Positions 43,153-51,179 of a stretch of 64,000 nucleotides of DNA are shown here, piece after piece (the first letter of the stretch is position 1; each line of letters begins with the position of its first letter). A program made the position numbers and the translations under genes. The stretch comes from Sphingobium yanoikuyae (GTDB taxonomy: Bacteria > Pseudomonadota > Alphaproteobacteria > Sphingomonadales > Sphingomonadaceae). The stretch spans positions 2,187,501 to 2,251,500 of the forward strand of contig NZ_CP053021.1 in NCBI RefSeq assembly GCF_013001025.1, written 5' to 3'. The notes under the pieces were generated by a model that saw only the letters and a program-made list of their open reading frames with translations, was not told where the DNA came from and did not search any database.

Positions 43153-43838
43153 GCGGCGACCTCGCCGCTCAACTGGCCGTCCCGCATCTCGACGGTCCGG
43201 TCGCACCGCGCCGCCAGCGCCGGATCATGGGTGATGATCAGCAGGGTCGCGCCGCTCGCCTGCTGCCGGGCGAACAGCAGGTCGATGATCGCCGTGCCGG
43301 TCGACTGGTCCAGATTGCCGGTGGGTTCATCCGCGAACAATATCGCCGGATCGGGCGCCATGGCCCGCGCGATCGCCACACGCTGCTGCTCGCCACCCGA
43401 TAGCTGGGCGGGATAATGGGACAGGCGATGGCCCAGGCCCACCGCCTTCAATTCCTGCGCTGCCCGCCCGAACGGATCGGCCAGCCCCGCCAGTTCCAGC
43501 GGCACGGCGACATTTTCCAGCGCCGTCATCGTCGGCAACAGGTGAAAGGATTGCAGGATGATGCCGATCCGCCCGCGTCGCGCCCGCGCCAGCCCATCCT
43601 CGTCGAGCGCGCGATAATTGACGCCCGCCACGCTGACCGTGCCGCCGCTCGCCTGTTCCAGCCCGGACAGGATCGCCATCAGCGATGACTTGCCCGATCC
43701 CGACGCCCCCAAGATCGCCAGGCTCTCGCCGCGACGAATATCCAGGTCGATGCCCTTCAATATCTGCGTGTTGCCGAGCGAGAGGGTGACATTGCGCGCC
43801 TGGATCGCGATATGGGGGGCATCGATGGTCGCATGCAT
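43149..43838 (-). CDS. ybbA: ABC transporter ATP-binding protein, YbbA type
   Basis: A 229-residue ATPase of the LolD/MacB group. Walker A is GASGSGKSSL (about residues 41-50), the signature is LSGGEQQRVAIARAMA, Walker B is AILFADEPTGNLD, and the H-loop is LLIITHD. It powers the YbbP-like permease encoded next. The start at ATG 43838 overlaps in sequence with the ATG (43837) of the divergent arylesterase gene. The same divergent pairing with a TesA-type esterase occurs in E. coli, pointing to a shared lipid-related job. Confidence 0.92.
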   Translation of the reverse strand: MHATIDAPHIAIQARNVTLSLGNTQILKGIDLDIRRGESLAILGASGSGKSSLMAILSGLEQASGGTVSVAGVNYRALDEDGLARARRGRIGIILQSFHLLPTMTALENVAVPLELAGLADPFGRAAQELKAVGLGHRLSHYPAQLSGGEQQRVAIARAMAPDPAILFADEPTGNLDQSTGTAIIDLLFARQQASGATLLIITHDPALAARCDRTVEMRDGQLSGEVAA

Positions 43839-44559
43839 GAAGAAGGAAGGCTCCTTGGCGAACGGTTTCCGGCTATATGGGTTCTCGCTGCTGCTTGTCC
43901 AACTGCTCGCCGCCTGTTCCCCAACGAAGGAGCAAGCGCTTCCCGCCGCTGACAATGGCGCCGCGAACATGACAGCGAAGGCGACACAGCCAATCGCCGA
44001 TGGCAAGCTGGTCGTCGTGTTCGGCGACAGCCTCTATGCCGGCTATAATCTGCAGCAGGATCAGGGCTTTGCACCCATCCTTGAACAAGCCCTGTCAAAA
44101 CAGGAGATCAAGGCCCATGTCGTCAATGCCGGCGTGTCGGGCGACACCAGCGCCGACGGCCTCGCCCGCCTCGCCTTCGGTCTCGACGGCCTGCCGCGCA
44201 AGCCCGACCTGGTCCTCGTCGGCCTTGGCGGCAACGACATGTTGCGTGGCCTCAGTCCGCAGGCGACCCGGACCAATATCGACGCCATCCTGACCGAGCT
44301 CGCCAAGCGCGGCATTCCCGCGATGCTGACCGGCATGATGGCCTCGCCCAACATGGGGCCGGACTATGCCGCAGCCTTCAACCCCATCTACCCCGACCTG
44401 GCGAAGAAGCACGGCGTGCCGCTCTACCCCTTCTTCCTCGACGGCGTGATCGGCGAGCGCAGCTTGCTGCTGCCCGACGGCATCCACCCCAACCCGCAAG
44501 GCGTCCAGCGCATCACCGCCAAGGTCGCACCATTGGTGGCCAGGCAGTTGGAGGAATAG
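43837..44559 (+). CDS. tesA: TesA-type arylesterase / lysophospholipase lipoprotein
   Basis: A 240-residue SGNH hydrolase. An N-terminal lipobox (LLLVQLLAAC) suggests a lipoprotein. Catalytic blocks are VVFGDSLYAGYN (Ser nucleophile), NAGVSGDTSADG, VGLGGNDMLRG and DGIHPNPQGV (Asp and His). It would hydrolyse acyl esters, lysophospholipids or thioesters in the periplasm. The ATG at 43837 shares bases with the divergent ybbA start; a TTG at 43855 with AAGGAAGG just before is an alternative that still leaves a full signal peptide. Confidence 0.9.
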   Translation: MKKEGSLANGFRLYGFSLLLVQLLAACSPTKEQALPAADNGAANMTAKATQPIADGKLVVVFGDSLYAGYNLQQDQGFAPILEQALSKQEIKAHVVNAGVSGDTSADGLARLAFGLDGLPRKPDLVLVGLGGNDMLRGLSPQATRTNIDAILTELAKRGIPAMLTGMMASPNMGPDYAAAFNPIYPDLAKKHGVPLYPFFLDGVIGERSLLLPDGIHPNPQGVQRITAKVAPLVARQLEE

Positions 44560-44611
44560 GCCGCAGGGGAAAATCGGGTGCCTGTCAAATGGACGAAAGG
44601 GGTGGGAACAA

Positions 44612-44754
44612 GACATTCCTCCCCGTCACGGGGAGGGGGACCGCTCGCGTAGCGAGTGGTGGAGGGGCACAGGCCGGATAGCGCAGCGCTAAGAGGCACC
44701 TGCCCCTCCGTCAGCGCTTCGCGCTGCCACCTCCCCGTGCCGGGGAGGAATGTC
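44612..44754. repeat. Intergenic palindromic repeat, 143 bp
   Basis: The unit is bounded by GACATTCCTCCCCG and its complement CGGGGAGGAATGTC, with inner arms rich in CCTCCCC/GGGGAGG and GGAGGGGCA/TGCCCCTCC. The whole element could fold into one long stem. It looks like a dispersed REP/MITE-type repeat placed between the esterase and gspO genes. Confidence 0.75.
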
Positions 44755-44801
44755 CACTTCTGGTCGCTTCCTGCCCGCCCAAATTTGCCCTCACGGCCCC
44801 G

Positions 44802-45548
44802 CTAGATCAGCCCTCGCACGATCCAGCCCGGCAGCGTCGCGATCGCCAGCAACGTCCCCAATGGCACCCGGCTCTGCCCCTGCACCGCCCGGCCCAGCGC
44901 CAGCGCGATCAGCGCCCCTACCAGCCCCAGCGACGCCGCGATCAGCAGGATGAAGGGCAGCGCCTGCCAGCCCAGCCAGGCGCCGATCGCGCCGAGCAGC
45001 TTGGCGTCGCCCAGCCCCAGCCCTTCACGCCCGCGCAGCGCGCGATAGCCAAGCGCGATCGCCAGCAGCCCCAGATAGCCCGCCGCCGCGCCGATCACCC
45101 GATCGATCAACGCAACATCGGTGGTCCACAGCCCCAGCGTGAAGCCGAAGAAGGCCAGCGGCAGGGTCAGCGCATCGGGCAGCCAGAAATGGCGCCAGTC
45201 CAGCGCCGCTAGGGTCAGCAGCAGCCAGCCGAGCAGCGCCCAGCCGATCCCGCCCAGATCCGGCACGAAGCCCAGCGCCAGCGCGCCGATGATCGCGCAG
45301 CCCGCCTCCACCCGGCCATGGAGCGGATCGATCGCCGCGCCGCAGGTTCGGCATCGGCCGCGCTGCACCAGCGCGCTCAGCATCGGGACCAGGTCGATCG
45401 GCCCCAGTAGCCGGCCACAACCGTCGCAGGCCGACCGGCCGCGCATCACGCCACGCCCCTGCGGCCAGCGCAGGATCAGGGTGGCAAGGAAACTGCCCGC
45501 GATCGCACCCGCGACCGCGCCGACCAGGGCCGCCCAGGGATCGATCAC
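44802..45548 (-). CDS. gspO: Prepilin peptidase / N-methyltransferase
   Basis: A 248-residue membrane aspartyl protease that cleaves and N-methylates the pseudopilins GspG-K. The zinc-type cysteine motif is CDGCG ... CRTCG (about residues 41-70). Catalytic Asp residues are in LAALDWRHFWLPDALTLP and the GxGD-type motif GLGLGDAKLLGAIGAWLG. Several membrane spans fill the rest. It is the last gene of the secretion operon and overlaps gspN by 4 bases. Confidence 0.95.
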   Translation of the reverse strand: MIDPWAALVGAVAGAIAGSFLATLILRWPQGRGVMRGRSACDGCGRLLGPIDLVPMLSALVQRGRCRTCGAAIDPLHGRVEAGCAIIGALALGFVPDLGGIGWALLGWLLLTLAALDWRHFWLPDALTLPLAFFGFTLGLWTTDVALIDRVIGAAAGYLGLLAIALGYRALRGREGLGLGDAKLLGAIGAWLGWQALPFILLIAASLGLVGALIALALGRAVQGQSRVPLGTLLAIATLPGWIVRGLI

Positions 45549-46267
45549 AACGTCCCTTCGACCTTCAGCACATAGGCGTTGCCGACGGTGGCAAAGCCCG
45601 CCTGCCCCAGCGTCCCGGCCAGCGCCGGGTCGGCGGTTTCCATCCGCATTTCGGCGGTATAGCGGCCCGACCGCCAGATACGCAGATTGATCTTTTCCAT
45701 CCCCGACTGGCTGACCAGCGGCAGCAGCAGCGCATCACCATCACAGGCGACCGTGCCCGACAGCCCCTGCGACAGGTTCAGCCCGGCAATCTGCGTCGCC
45801 ATCCGCGCCCGCACCCGGCCTTCGGCATGGCCGCAGACATCACCGCGATAATAGCCGCTGACATCCTCCATCATCAGCCCGCTGACCGGCAGCGGCGCGA
45901 AGGTGCGACCCAACGGCACCGAACCGGTCACATCATCGATGCCGATCCGGTCGAGCCCGACGGTCAGCGCCCCTTGGATGTCGTCCGGCTGGCCGCGATG
46001 TCGGGCGATGTCGAACCGCGCCCGGCCGACCAGCAGCGATAGCGGCGACAGGCCGGCGCGCACAGACCCCATCGGCATCTCGCCCAGCATCAGCTGGTCG
46101 ATCCGCCCGCTCCACACGCTGCCGCGTATCTCGCGCGCGGCCAGACCCAGCCGGTCGAGCTGCGCCAGCCCCAGCGCCACCCGCATCGGAATGAAGAGGA
46201 TCAGGCCAAACACGAACAGCGCAATCAGGATGATGCGCATCCGACGCGACAGGATCAGCCCTTTCAC
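45545..46267 (-). CDS. gspN: Type II secretion protein N
   Basis: A 240-residue protein with one N-terminal membrane span (IILIALFVFGLILFIP) and a periplasmic body (AREIRGSVWSGRIDQLMLG; SVPLGRTFAPLPVSGL) characteristic of GspN. It helps the inner-membrane platform but is dispensable in some systems. It overlaps gspM and gspO by 4 bases each. Confidence 0.88.
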   Translation of the reverse strand: MKGLILSRRMRIILIALFVFGLILFIPMRVALGLAQLDRLGLAAREIRGSVWSGRIDQLMLGEMPMGSVRAGLSPLSLLVGRARFDIARHRGQPDDIQGALTVGLDRIGIDDVTGSVPLGRTFAPLPVSGLMMEDVSGYYRGDVCGHAEGRVRARMATQIAGLNLSQGLSGTVACDGDALLLPLVSQSGMEKINLRIWRSGRYTAEMRMETADPALAGTLGQAGFATVGNAYVLKVEGTL

Positions 46268-46752
46268 TGGCCACCTCCCCGCACCAGCACCGCCTGCACC
46301 GACACGCTGCCCGCCGTCGGCGAAGGCCGCGCGCTCATCGTCTCGACGCGAATCCCCTGCGCCTCCAGCCCCGCGATCCAGCTCATCATCGCCACCGGTC
46401 GGACCGAGGCGATGGCGATCTCCATCCGGTCATTGCCCTGCGGCTGCGCCCGTTCCAGCGTCAGCCCGGCCTCACCGGCACTCTGGCCGACAAATTGTTC
46501 GATCGGGACGGCCGGGCCGGTCGGCACGGGCCTGCGCGGCAGATGCTTCAGCAGCTTCACCTTGGCGCGGATCGCCGCGTTGCGATCGGTCGCTTCGCGC
46601 AGGGCATCGCGGGCGGAACGCTGCGCATGGGTCAGCGGCCGGGCCACGCCCAGCCATAATATGACCACCGCCAGCAGCGCGAACATCACGCCCAGCATCC
46701 ATTGCTCGCGCGGCGACCGTTCGATCCAATAGGCCTTCATCCTGTCCATCAT
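46264..46752 (-). CDS. gspM: Type II secretion protein M
   Basis: A 162-residue inner-membrane platform subunit: a short cytoplasmic start with SPREQWMLGV, one span (FALLAVVILWLGVARPL), a coiled segment (RSARDALREATDRNAAI) and a small ferredoxin-like periplasmic domain. It pairs with GspL encoded just before, with a 4-base overlap. Confidence 0.88.
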   Translation of the reverse strand: MMDRMKAYWIERSPREQWMLGVMFALLAVVILWLGVARPLTHAQRSARDALREATDRNAAIRAKVKLLKHLPRRPVPTGPAVPIEQFVGQSAGEAGLTLERAQPQGNDRMEIAIASVRPVAMMSWIAGLEAQGIRVETMSARPSPTAGSVSVQAVLVRGGGQ

Positions 46753-47867
46753 GACCGCACCGTAATATCTGCCAGCGTGCGCCCGCCCGGATCCTGGGAC
46801 GGGGTCGCCGTGATCGTGTAACCGGCCGCCTGCAGCGCCAGCAGCACGATGTTGATGTCATCCGCCTTGGCGGCGGCCAGCGTAGCCCGCAGCATCCCGT
46901 CGGGGTCGCGCGACAGCGCCGTCAGCGACACGCCCGGCGCATCCTGCATCGCGCTCATCAGGCCGGCAACCGGCGCGGTGAAGGCATAGGCTCCGGCCCC
47001 GCGCGCGGCGAGTTGCCGGTCCATCTCCGCTTCGACCTGCATCACGTCACTCGCCTCCGGCAGCACCTGCCGTGCCAGCGCCAGGCTCTCGCCATCGACC
47101 TGGCTGGCGGCGACATTCTGCCGCACCAGGGTCACCAGGCTGATGAGCAGGCTGGCCAGCAGGATCAGGCCGCACCAGATCACGATCCGGCCCAGCGCCC
47201 GCGTATCGATCTGCCGCCGCACCCGCTTGGCGAAATCACCCTGGCGCAGGTCGATCGGCGGCGCATCGAGTGCGGCAACGAGCCGCGCTTCGATCTCGTC
47301 CGCCCCAACCTCCCGCACCGGCGCATCGCCGATCAGTTCAGGCAGCGCCATATCGGCGGTCAGCGCCATGTCAGGGCCGCGCAATACGGACGCCCCACAA
47401 ATCATTCCGGATACGAAACCATCATCGCTTTCCGGCAACAGCAGCGCCGCCGGCACGATGATGTCGGGGTCCAGCCCATGATGCTGCGCCCAGAGCAACC
47501 AATGCTGCATGTCACTGCGCGCCGCGACCGCCACGATATGCAGGCGGGCGGGATCGTCATTCTCGTCAGCGGCGGCGAACAACTGGTCGGACGGCAGGAT
47601 GGCGCCGGCCAGCGCGCCCAGCCGCGCCGCTGCGCGCCCCTGCCGCGCCGGCAGGTCGGGATGCGACACCCAGTGCAGCGCCACCAGCGCGGCCGGCGGC
47701 ACCAGCATCACCCGCGCCTTGTCGGGCAGCGCGGCCAGGCCACAGGCGGCCAGCCAGTTGGCGCCTGCGCCGGTCTGGACGACCGCGCCATCCACCACGC
47801 GCATCCATGTCGGCGCGTCCTCCGCCCCCTCGGGCAGGGCAATGATCAGGGCATCGGCTGCGCTCAT
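46749..47867 (-). CDS. gspL: Type II secretion protein L
   Basis: A 372-residue bitopic protein. The cytoplasmic actin-like domain (about residues 1-225) binds the ATPase GspE; one span (IVIWCGLILLASLLISLVTL) leads to a periplasmic domain that ends LQAAGYTITATPSQDPGG. ATG 47867 overlaps the gspK stop (ATGA) and is preferred over an ATG five codons upstream. Confidence 0.88.
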   Translation of the reverse strand: MSAADALIIALPEGAEDAPTWMRVVDGAVVQTGAGANWLAACGLAALPDKARVMLVPPAALVALHWVSHPDLPARQGRAAARLGALAGAILPSDQLFAAADENDDPARLHIVAVAARSDMQHWLLWAQHHGLDPDIIVPAALLLPESDDGFVSGMICGASVLRGPDMALTADMALPELIGDAPVREVGADEIEARLVAALDAPPIDLRQGDFAKRVRRQIDTRALGRIVIWCGLILLASLLISLVTLVRQNVAASQVDGESLALARQVLPEASDVMQVEAEMDRQLAARGAGAYAFTAPVAGLMSAMQDAPGVSLTALSRDPDGMLRATLAAAKADDINIVLLALQAAGYTITATPSQDPGGRTLADITVRS

Positions 47868-48859
47868 GCGCCCGCCCCCCAATCGCGCCGCACCAGCCGG
47901 ATCGGCGGTTGCCGGGCATCGATCAGCCCGCGCTCCACCACTTGCGTTCCCCCTACATTCACCGACACGTCCACTCTGAAAAATCCCGTCGTCAACTTGA
48001 CCTGCTCGGCCACCTCGGTGAGCGGGCTGAGCCCGACCAGAGAGGGTGCCTGCCAGAATTGCGGTATGCTGCCGTAGCCTTCCGCCGGCCGTTGCGCCAG
48101 CAATTGCCGTGCCTGCGCCACGCTCAGTTGCCCCGGCAGCAGCATAGCGAACAGAGGCGCCTGATCGGGCAGCAAGGTATTGATATTGATCGGCGACATG
48201 TCCGACACCGGCAGCGCGCAGACCCAGGGCCGGACCAGATCATAGACCGCCGGCGTGATGCCGTTCACCGCCCGCAGCTCGCTGGCGTCGACCATGAAGC
48301 GGTTGGCGGTGCGATAGGGCCGCGCCGCGCGGGCATAGGTCTCGTCCTCCGCCCCAGCCGGTTGGGGCACGCTGTCGGTGTCGATCCAGTCGGCAAGCGA
48401 GGCGGCGGCGACCTGCGCCTGGCGCACATCGACGCCCAGCGCCTGCAACAACGCCTGGAACTGCGACACCGCCACTGGCCGGACCTTCAGGCTGTTCTCA
48501 TTATTGCCGGCGACCACGCTGTTGAGATTGAAGCAGTTGCTGCCATCGGTCACCCGCGCCGTCGCCATACCGCCGGGCACCGGGATCGCCTGCGGCGTGC
48601 CCATCCAGTTGCCCGCCAGGGTCGTCTTGCCGGGACTGGCCGCGACCAGATCGCCGATCTTGAGGCGCGCGATCACCATGCCGGCATCGGCGAAGGCCCG
48701 CCCCTGATCGACCGCGCCGCCATTGCCGGTCATCCGCGTCGCCAGCGCTACCCGTTCCAGCGCCGTGGCCGCCACCACCGCCATCACCGCGACCAGCAGC
48801 AATACGGTCAGCAGCGCGGCGCCGCGCTCTTCGGGCCGGTTGGGATCAGGCTGCCGCAT
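47864..48859 (-). CDS. gspK: Minor pseudopilin K
   Basis: A 331-residue pseudopilin forming the tip complex with GspI and GspJ. The N-terminal segment EERGAALLTVLLLVAVMAVV has the prepilin cleavage Gly but replaces the usual Glu+5 by Leu, as GspK proteins do. The large alpha domain includes FNLNSVVAGN and DWIDTDSVPQ, typical of GspK. ATG 48859 has AGGAGG 7 bases before it and overlaps gspJ by 14 bases. Confidence 0.92.
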   Translation of the reverse strand: MRQPDPNRPEERGAALLTVLLLVAVMAVVAATALERVALATRMTGNGGAVDQGRAFADAGMVIARLKIGDLVAASPGKTTLAGNWMGTPQAIPVPGGMATARVTDGSNCFNLNSVVAGNNENSLKVRPVAVSQFQALLQALGVDVRQAQVAAASLADWIDTDSVPQPAGAEDETYARAARPYRTANRFMVDASELRAVNGITPAVYDLVRPWVCALPVSDMSPININTLLPDQAPLFAMLLPGQLSVAQARQLLAQRPAEGYGSIPQFWQAPSLVGLSPLTEVAEQVKLTTGFFRVDVSVNVGGTQVVERGLIDARQPPIRLVRRDWGAGA

Positions 48860-49511
48860 TGGACGCCTCCTGATCGTCAAGCGGCGCTTCCTTGGGACCG
48901 GGCGCCACCAGGAAGCGCAGCGTGACCGGCGGCTCGCCGGTGCGCTTGACCACCATCTCCACCGCGCGCGGCATCAGGTCGGGCTGGCCTGGCGTCCACT
49001 CCTCGCGCCACTCGCCCTGAATGTCGCGGAAGCGCAGCGTCACCTCCTCGACATGGTCGAGCAGCGCCGCCGGCTCATCGCCCGCCGCGCCGTCGATCTG
49101 GGCATAGCCGCGCCGTTCCAGCCGGCCCTGCCGCACCCAATATTCCACCTTCTGCAAGGACGGCCGGGGCAGGTCGCCCAGATTATCCCATCCGCCGCGC
49201 ACGAACTGCATCACCGGCTGTTCCTCGCCGTCGCGATGCGCCCAGAAGGCTGGCGCCAGCGTCCCCGCCTCGGTGCGGCTGATGCGCGGCACCGCCTGGC
49301 CAAGATCGGCCGACAACGCGCCCGCGGCCCGCTGGATCGCCGCCATGTCATCCAGCCGCGCCTTGACCTGCGCCTGCGCCGACACGCTGTTGCCCAGCAA
49401 CAGCACGCCCGCCGCCGCCAGCATCGCAAAGATCATCAGCGCGACGAGCAGCTCGATGAGGGTAAAACCTTGTTCACCCCGTCCGCCTTCCGGCTTCTCT
49501 GGCCTCATCAC
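48846..49511 (-). CDS. gspJ: Minor pseudopilin J
   Basis: A 221-residue pseudopilin with a normal cleavage site and helix (GEQGFTLIELLVALMIFAML), followed by a beta domain (EVTLRFRDIQGEWREEWTPG). It is cleaved by GspO and joins the tip of the pseudopilus. It overlaps gspI by 4 bases. Confidence 0.92.
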   Translation of the reverse strand: MMRPEKPEGGRGEQGFTLIELLVALMIFAMLAAAGVLLLGNSVSAQAQVKARLDDMAAIQRAAGALSADLGQAVPRISRTEAGTLAPAFWAHRDGEEQPVMQFVRGGWDNLGDLPRPSLQKVEYWVRQGRLERRGYAQIDGAAGDEPAALLDHVEEVTLRFRDIQGEWREEWTPGQPDLMPRAVEMVVKRTGEPPVTLRFLVAPGPKEAPLDDQEASNAAA

Positions 49512-49879
49512 TCCATCTCCCGCAGGAAGCTGAGCACCACCGGCGAGGCGCCCGGCTGGCCGTCGACCACCAGATCGACCTGCAACAGGCGCTTGTCCTC
49601 GGTCGCCTTGACGGTGCGGGTCCAGTGCCAGCGGCGGCCGCCATTCTCGACCTCGCCATCCTCCTCGCCGACCGAGGGCGGGGCGACATCGCTCTGCACC
49701 TCGACCATCAGGTTGCGAGCGACGATCTGGCCCAGCGCCTTGCTGTCGAGATCCGCGGCGGTGCGCAGCGTCACCCCCTGCAACCGCACCAGCGCCAGTG
49801 CCGCCAGGCTGAACACCGCCAGCGCGACCAGCATTTCGAGCAGCGTAAAGCCCTGTTGGGCGGAACGCGACGAAGACAT
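49508..49879 (-). CDS. gspI: Minor pseudopilin I
   Basis: A 123-residue pseudopilin beginning MSSSRSAQQGFTLLEMLVAL; the Gly-Phe bond is the GspO cleavage site. The body (NLMVEVQSDV, RRWHWTRTVKATED) fits GspI. The frame is open upstream to 50128, but that part is made of decayed copies of the cleavage-site DNA and a palindromic repeat, so ATG 49879 is used despite the lack of a clear ribosome site. Confidence 0.87.
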   Translation of the reverse strand: MSSSRSAQQGFTLLEMLVALAVFSLAALALVRLQGVTLRTAADLDSKALGQIVARNLMVEVQSDVAPPSVGEEDGEVENGGRRWHWTRTVKATEDKRLLQVDLVVDGQPGASPVVLSFLREME

Positions 49880-50056
49880 GAAGCCGATTTCAGCGGAACG
49901 CTTCAAAGGCGTGAAGCCCTGCGGGGCGGAACGCCTGCCCCTCTCACTGCCGTCATCCCGGACTTGATCCGGGATCCATTCGGCACTCCATCGCCGGGCG
50001 TGGAGCCCTGTTGGGCGGAAGCCATAGAAGAGGTGAAGCCCTGTTGGGTGGAACGC
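49845..50056 (-). repeat. Repeated copies of the DNA encoding the prepilin cleavage site
   Basis: A unit close to GTGAAGCCCTGTTGGGCGGA occurs at 49845 (the true gspI site), 49911, 50000 and 50033, and again at 50542 (gspH) and, weaker, 51082 (gspG). On the minus strand it reads RSAQQGFTL or RSAPQGFTP, or AFRPTGLH in another frame. The extra copies lie in the non-coding gap between gspH and gspI. Confidence 0.8.
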
Positions 50057-50102
50057 TTCAAAGCGCAGCGCCGAATGGATCCTGACTTTCGTCAGGATGA
50101 CG
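49950..50102. repeat. MITE-like palindromic element between gspH and gspI
   Basis: The left arm CCGTCATCCCGGACTTGATC with ATCCATTCGGC is mirrored by GCCGAATGGATCC ... GTCAGGATGACGG at the right. ATCCCGGA/TCCGGGAT and CCTGAC/GTCAGG form smaller stems. This kind of GTCATCCCGG repeat is common between genes in alphaproteobacteria. It separates two secretion genes that would normally abut. Confidence 0.75.
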
Positions 50103-50120
50103 GAAGAAAAGGACCGCCGA

Positions 50121-50570
50121 TCAGCCACCGACCACGACCTTTCCGGCCATGTCGACGCTCACCTGCACCCGCTCCGCCTCGCGCGCCAGAGTGATGGTCA
50201 GCGGATCGGTGGGCAGGCCGGTGCCGTCAAAGGCGATCTGTTGTCGGCCGTCCTGCCCCACCAATGCGCGCGTGCCGGTCTTCCAGTTGGCGCTGACGAA
50301 GGGCTTTTCCTCCATCGGCACCCACTGGCTGCCCTCACGGCGCTGGAACCCATAGCCCGAGGCGGAGACCCACACGCCCATCGGGCGCGCGGTGACGACC
50401 GCTTCGTCGCGCGCGGCGGCAACGCGCGCGGCAAAGCGGTCGGCATCGTCAACGATCCGGCCGCGCGGATCGGGAATGGCGATCACCACGGCAGCCGAAA
50501 TGAAGCCGATGATCGTCAGCACGACCATCAGCTCTATGAGGGTAAAGCCCTGTTGGGCGGAACGCGACAA
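50121..50570 (-). CDS. gspH: Minor pseudopilin H
   Basis: A pseudopilin of about 149 residues: SRSAQQGFTLIELMVVLTIIGF gives the cleavage site and helix in pieces under 20 (GFTLIELMVVLTIIG), followed by GRIVDDADRFAARVAAARDEAV and a beta domain (GYGFQRREGSQWVPM). No ATG lies close to the cleavage site; TTG 50570 would give a short leader, while the next ATG (50738) would add 56 residues and overlap gspG. The upstream sequence again contains repeat DNA (GTTCGGGCTGAGCCTGTC near 50608), so the original start may have been displaced. Confidence 0.82.
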   Translation of the reverse strand: MSRSAQQGFTLIELMVVLTIIGFISAAVVIAIPDPRGRIVDDADRFAARVAAARDEAVVTARPMGVWVSASGYGFQRREGSQWVPMEEKPFVSANWKTGTRALVGQDGRQQIAFDGTGLPTDPLTITLAREAERVQVSVDMAGKVVVGG

Positions 50571-50682
50571 AGGCGTAAAGCCGTTGCGTGGCGGAGCCGA
50601 TGCCCCACCACCGTTCGGGCTGAGCCTGTCGAAGCCCCCTGCCGAGCAGAGCGAGGCACCTCGCTCCGCTCGACGTGCGGCA

Positions 50683-51168
50683 TCACATTTCGCTGGAATA
50701 GATGTCCGCATTCTCATTCTCGCCGCCCGGCTGGCCATCGGCGCCCAGCGAGCTGATGTCGAACGCGCCCTTCTTGCCCGGCACGGTGTAGATATAGGCG
50801 CGGCCCCACGGGTCCTGCGGCAGCTTCTTGATATAGCCGCCCCGGCGGTAGCGCTGCGGCTGCGCCAGCGAGGCGGGCGGGTTGAGCAGCGCCTGCAGCC
50901 CGTCCGACGCGGCCGGATAGGTCAGGTTGTCGAGGCGATATTGCTCCAGCGCCTGCTCGATGGTCGAAATATCCGCCTTGGCCTTTTCGACGCGGGCGGT
51001 ATCGGTCGCGGGGATGACGTTGATCGCCACGATCGTCGCCAGCAGGCCGATGATGACGATGACGACCATCAGTTCGACCAGCGTGAAGCCGTGTTCGGCG
51101 GAACGGCGGGCGGCAAGCTGCGCCTCCCGTTCGATCAGCGCGGCCCGGATCTTGTTCAACTTCAGCAT
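50683..51168 (-). CDS. gspG: Major pseudopilin G
   Basis: A 161-residue major pseudopilin that polymerises into the piston-like pseudopilus. The cleavage site and helix are EHGFTLVELMVVIVIIGLL with Glu at +5. The calcium-binding C-terminal domain is clear: PAASDGLQALLNPP, YIKKLPQDPWGRAYIY and GADGQPGGENENADI. It starts 11 bases after gspF and has a clear GAGTA-type purine site upstream. Confidence 0.96.
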   Translation of the reverse strand: MLKLNKIRAALIEREAQLAARRSAEHGFTLVELMVVIVIIGLLATIVAINVIPATDTARVEKAKADISTIEQALEQYRLDNLTYPAASDGLQALLNPPASLAQPQRYRRGGYIKKLPQDPWGRAYIYTVPGKKGAFDISSLGADGQPGGENENADIYSSEM

Positions 51169-51179
51169 ATTCTACTCCT

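Noticed and set aside
44612..44754. Repeat region considered as a CRISPR array
   Set aside because: It is one inverted-repeat unit with no regularly spaced direct repeats or spacers, and no cas gene is present anywhere in the window.
49845..50056. Cleavage-site copies considered as a CRISPR-like array or as a long natural gspI leader
   Set aside because: Spacing is irregular and copies are degenerate; a leader of more than 80 residues before a prepilin site is not plausible.
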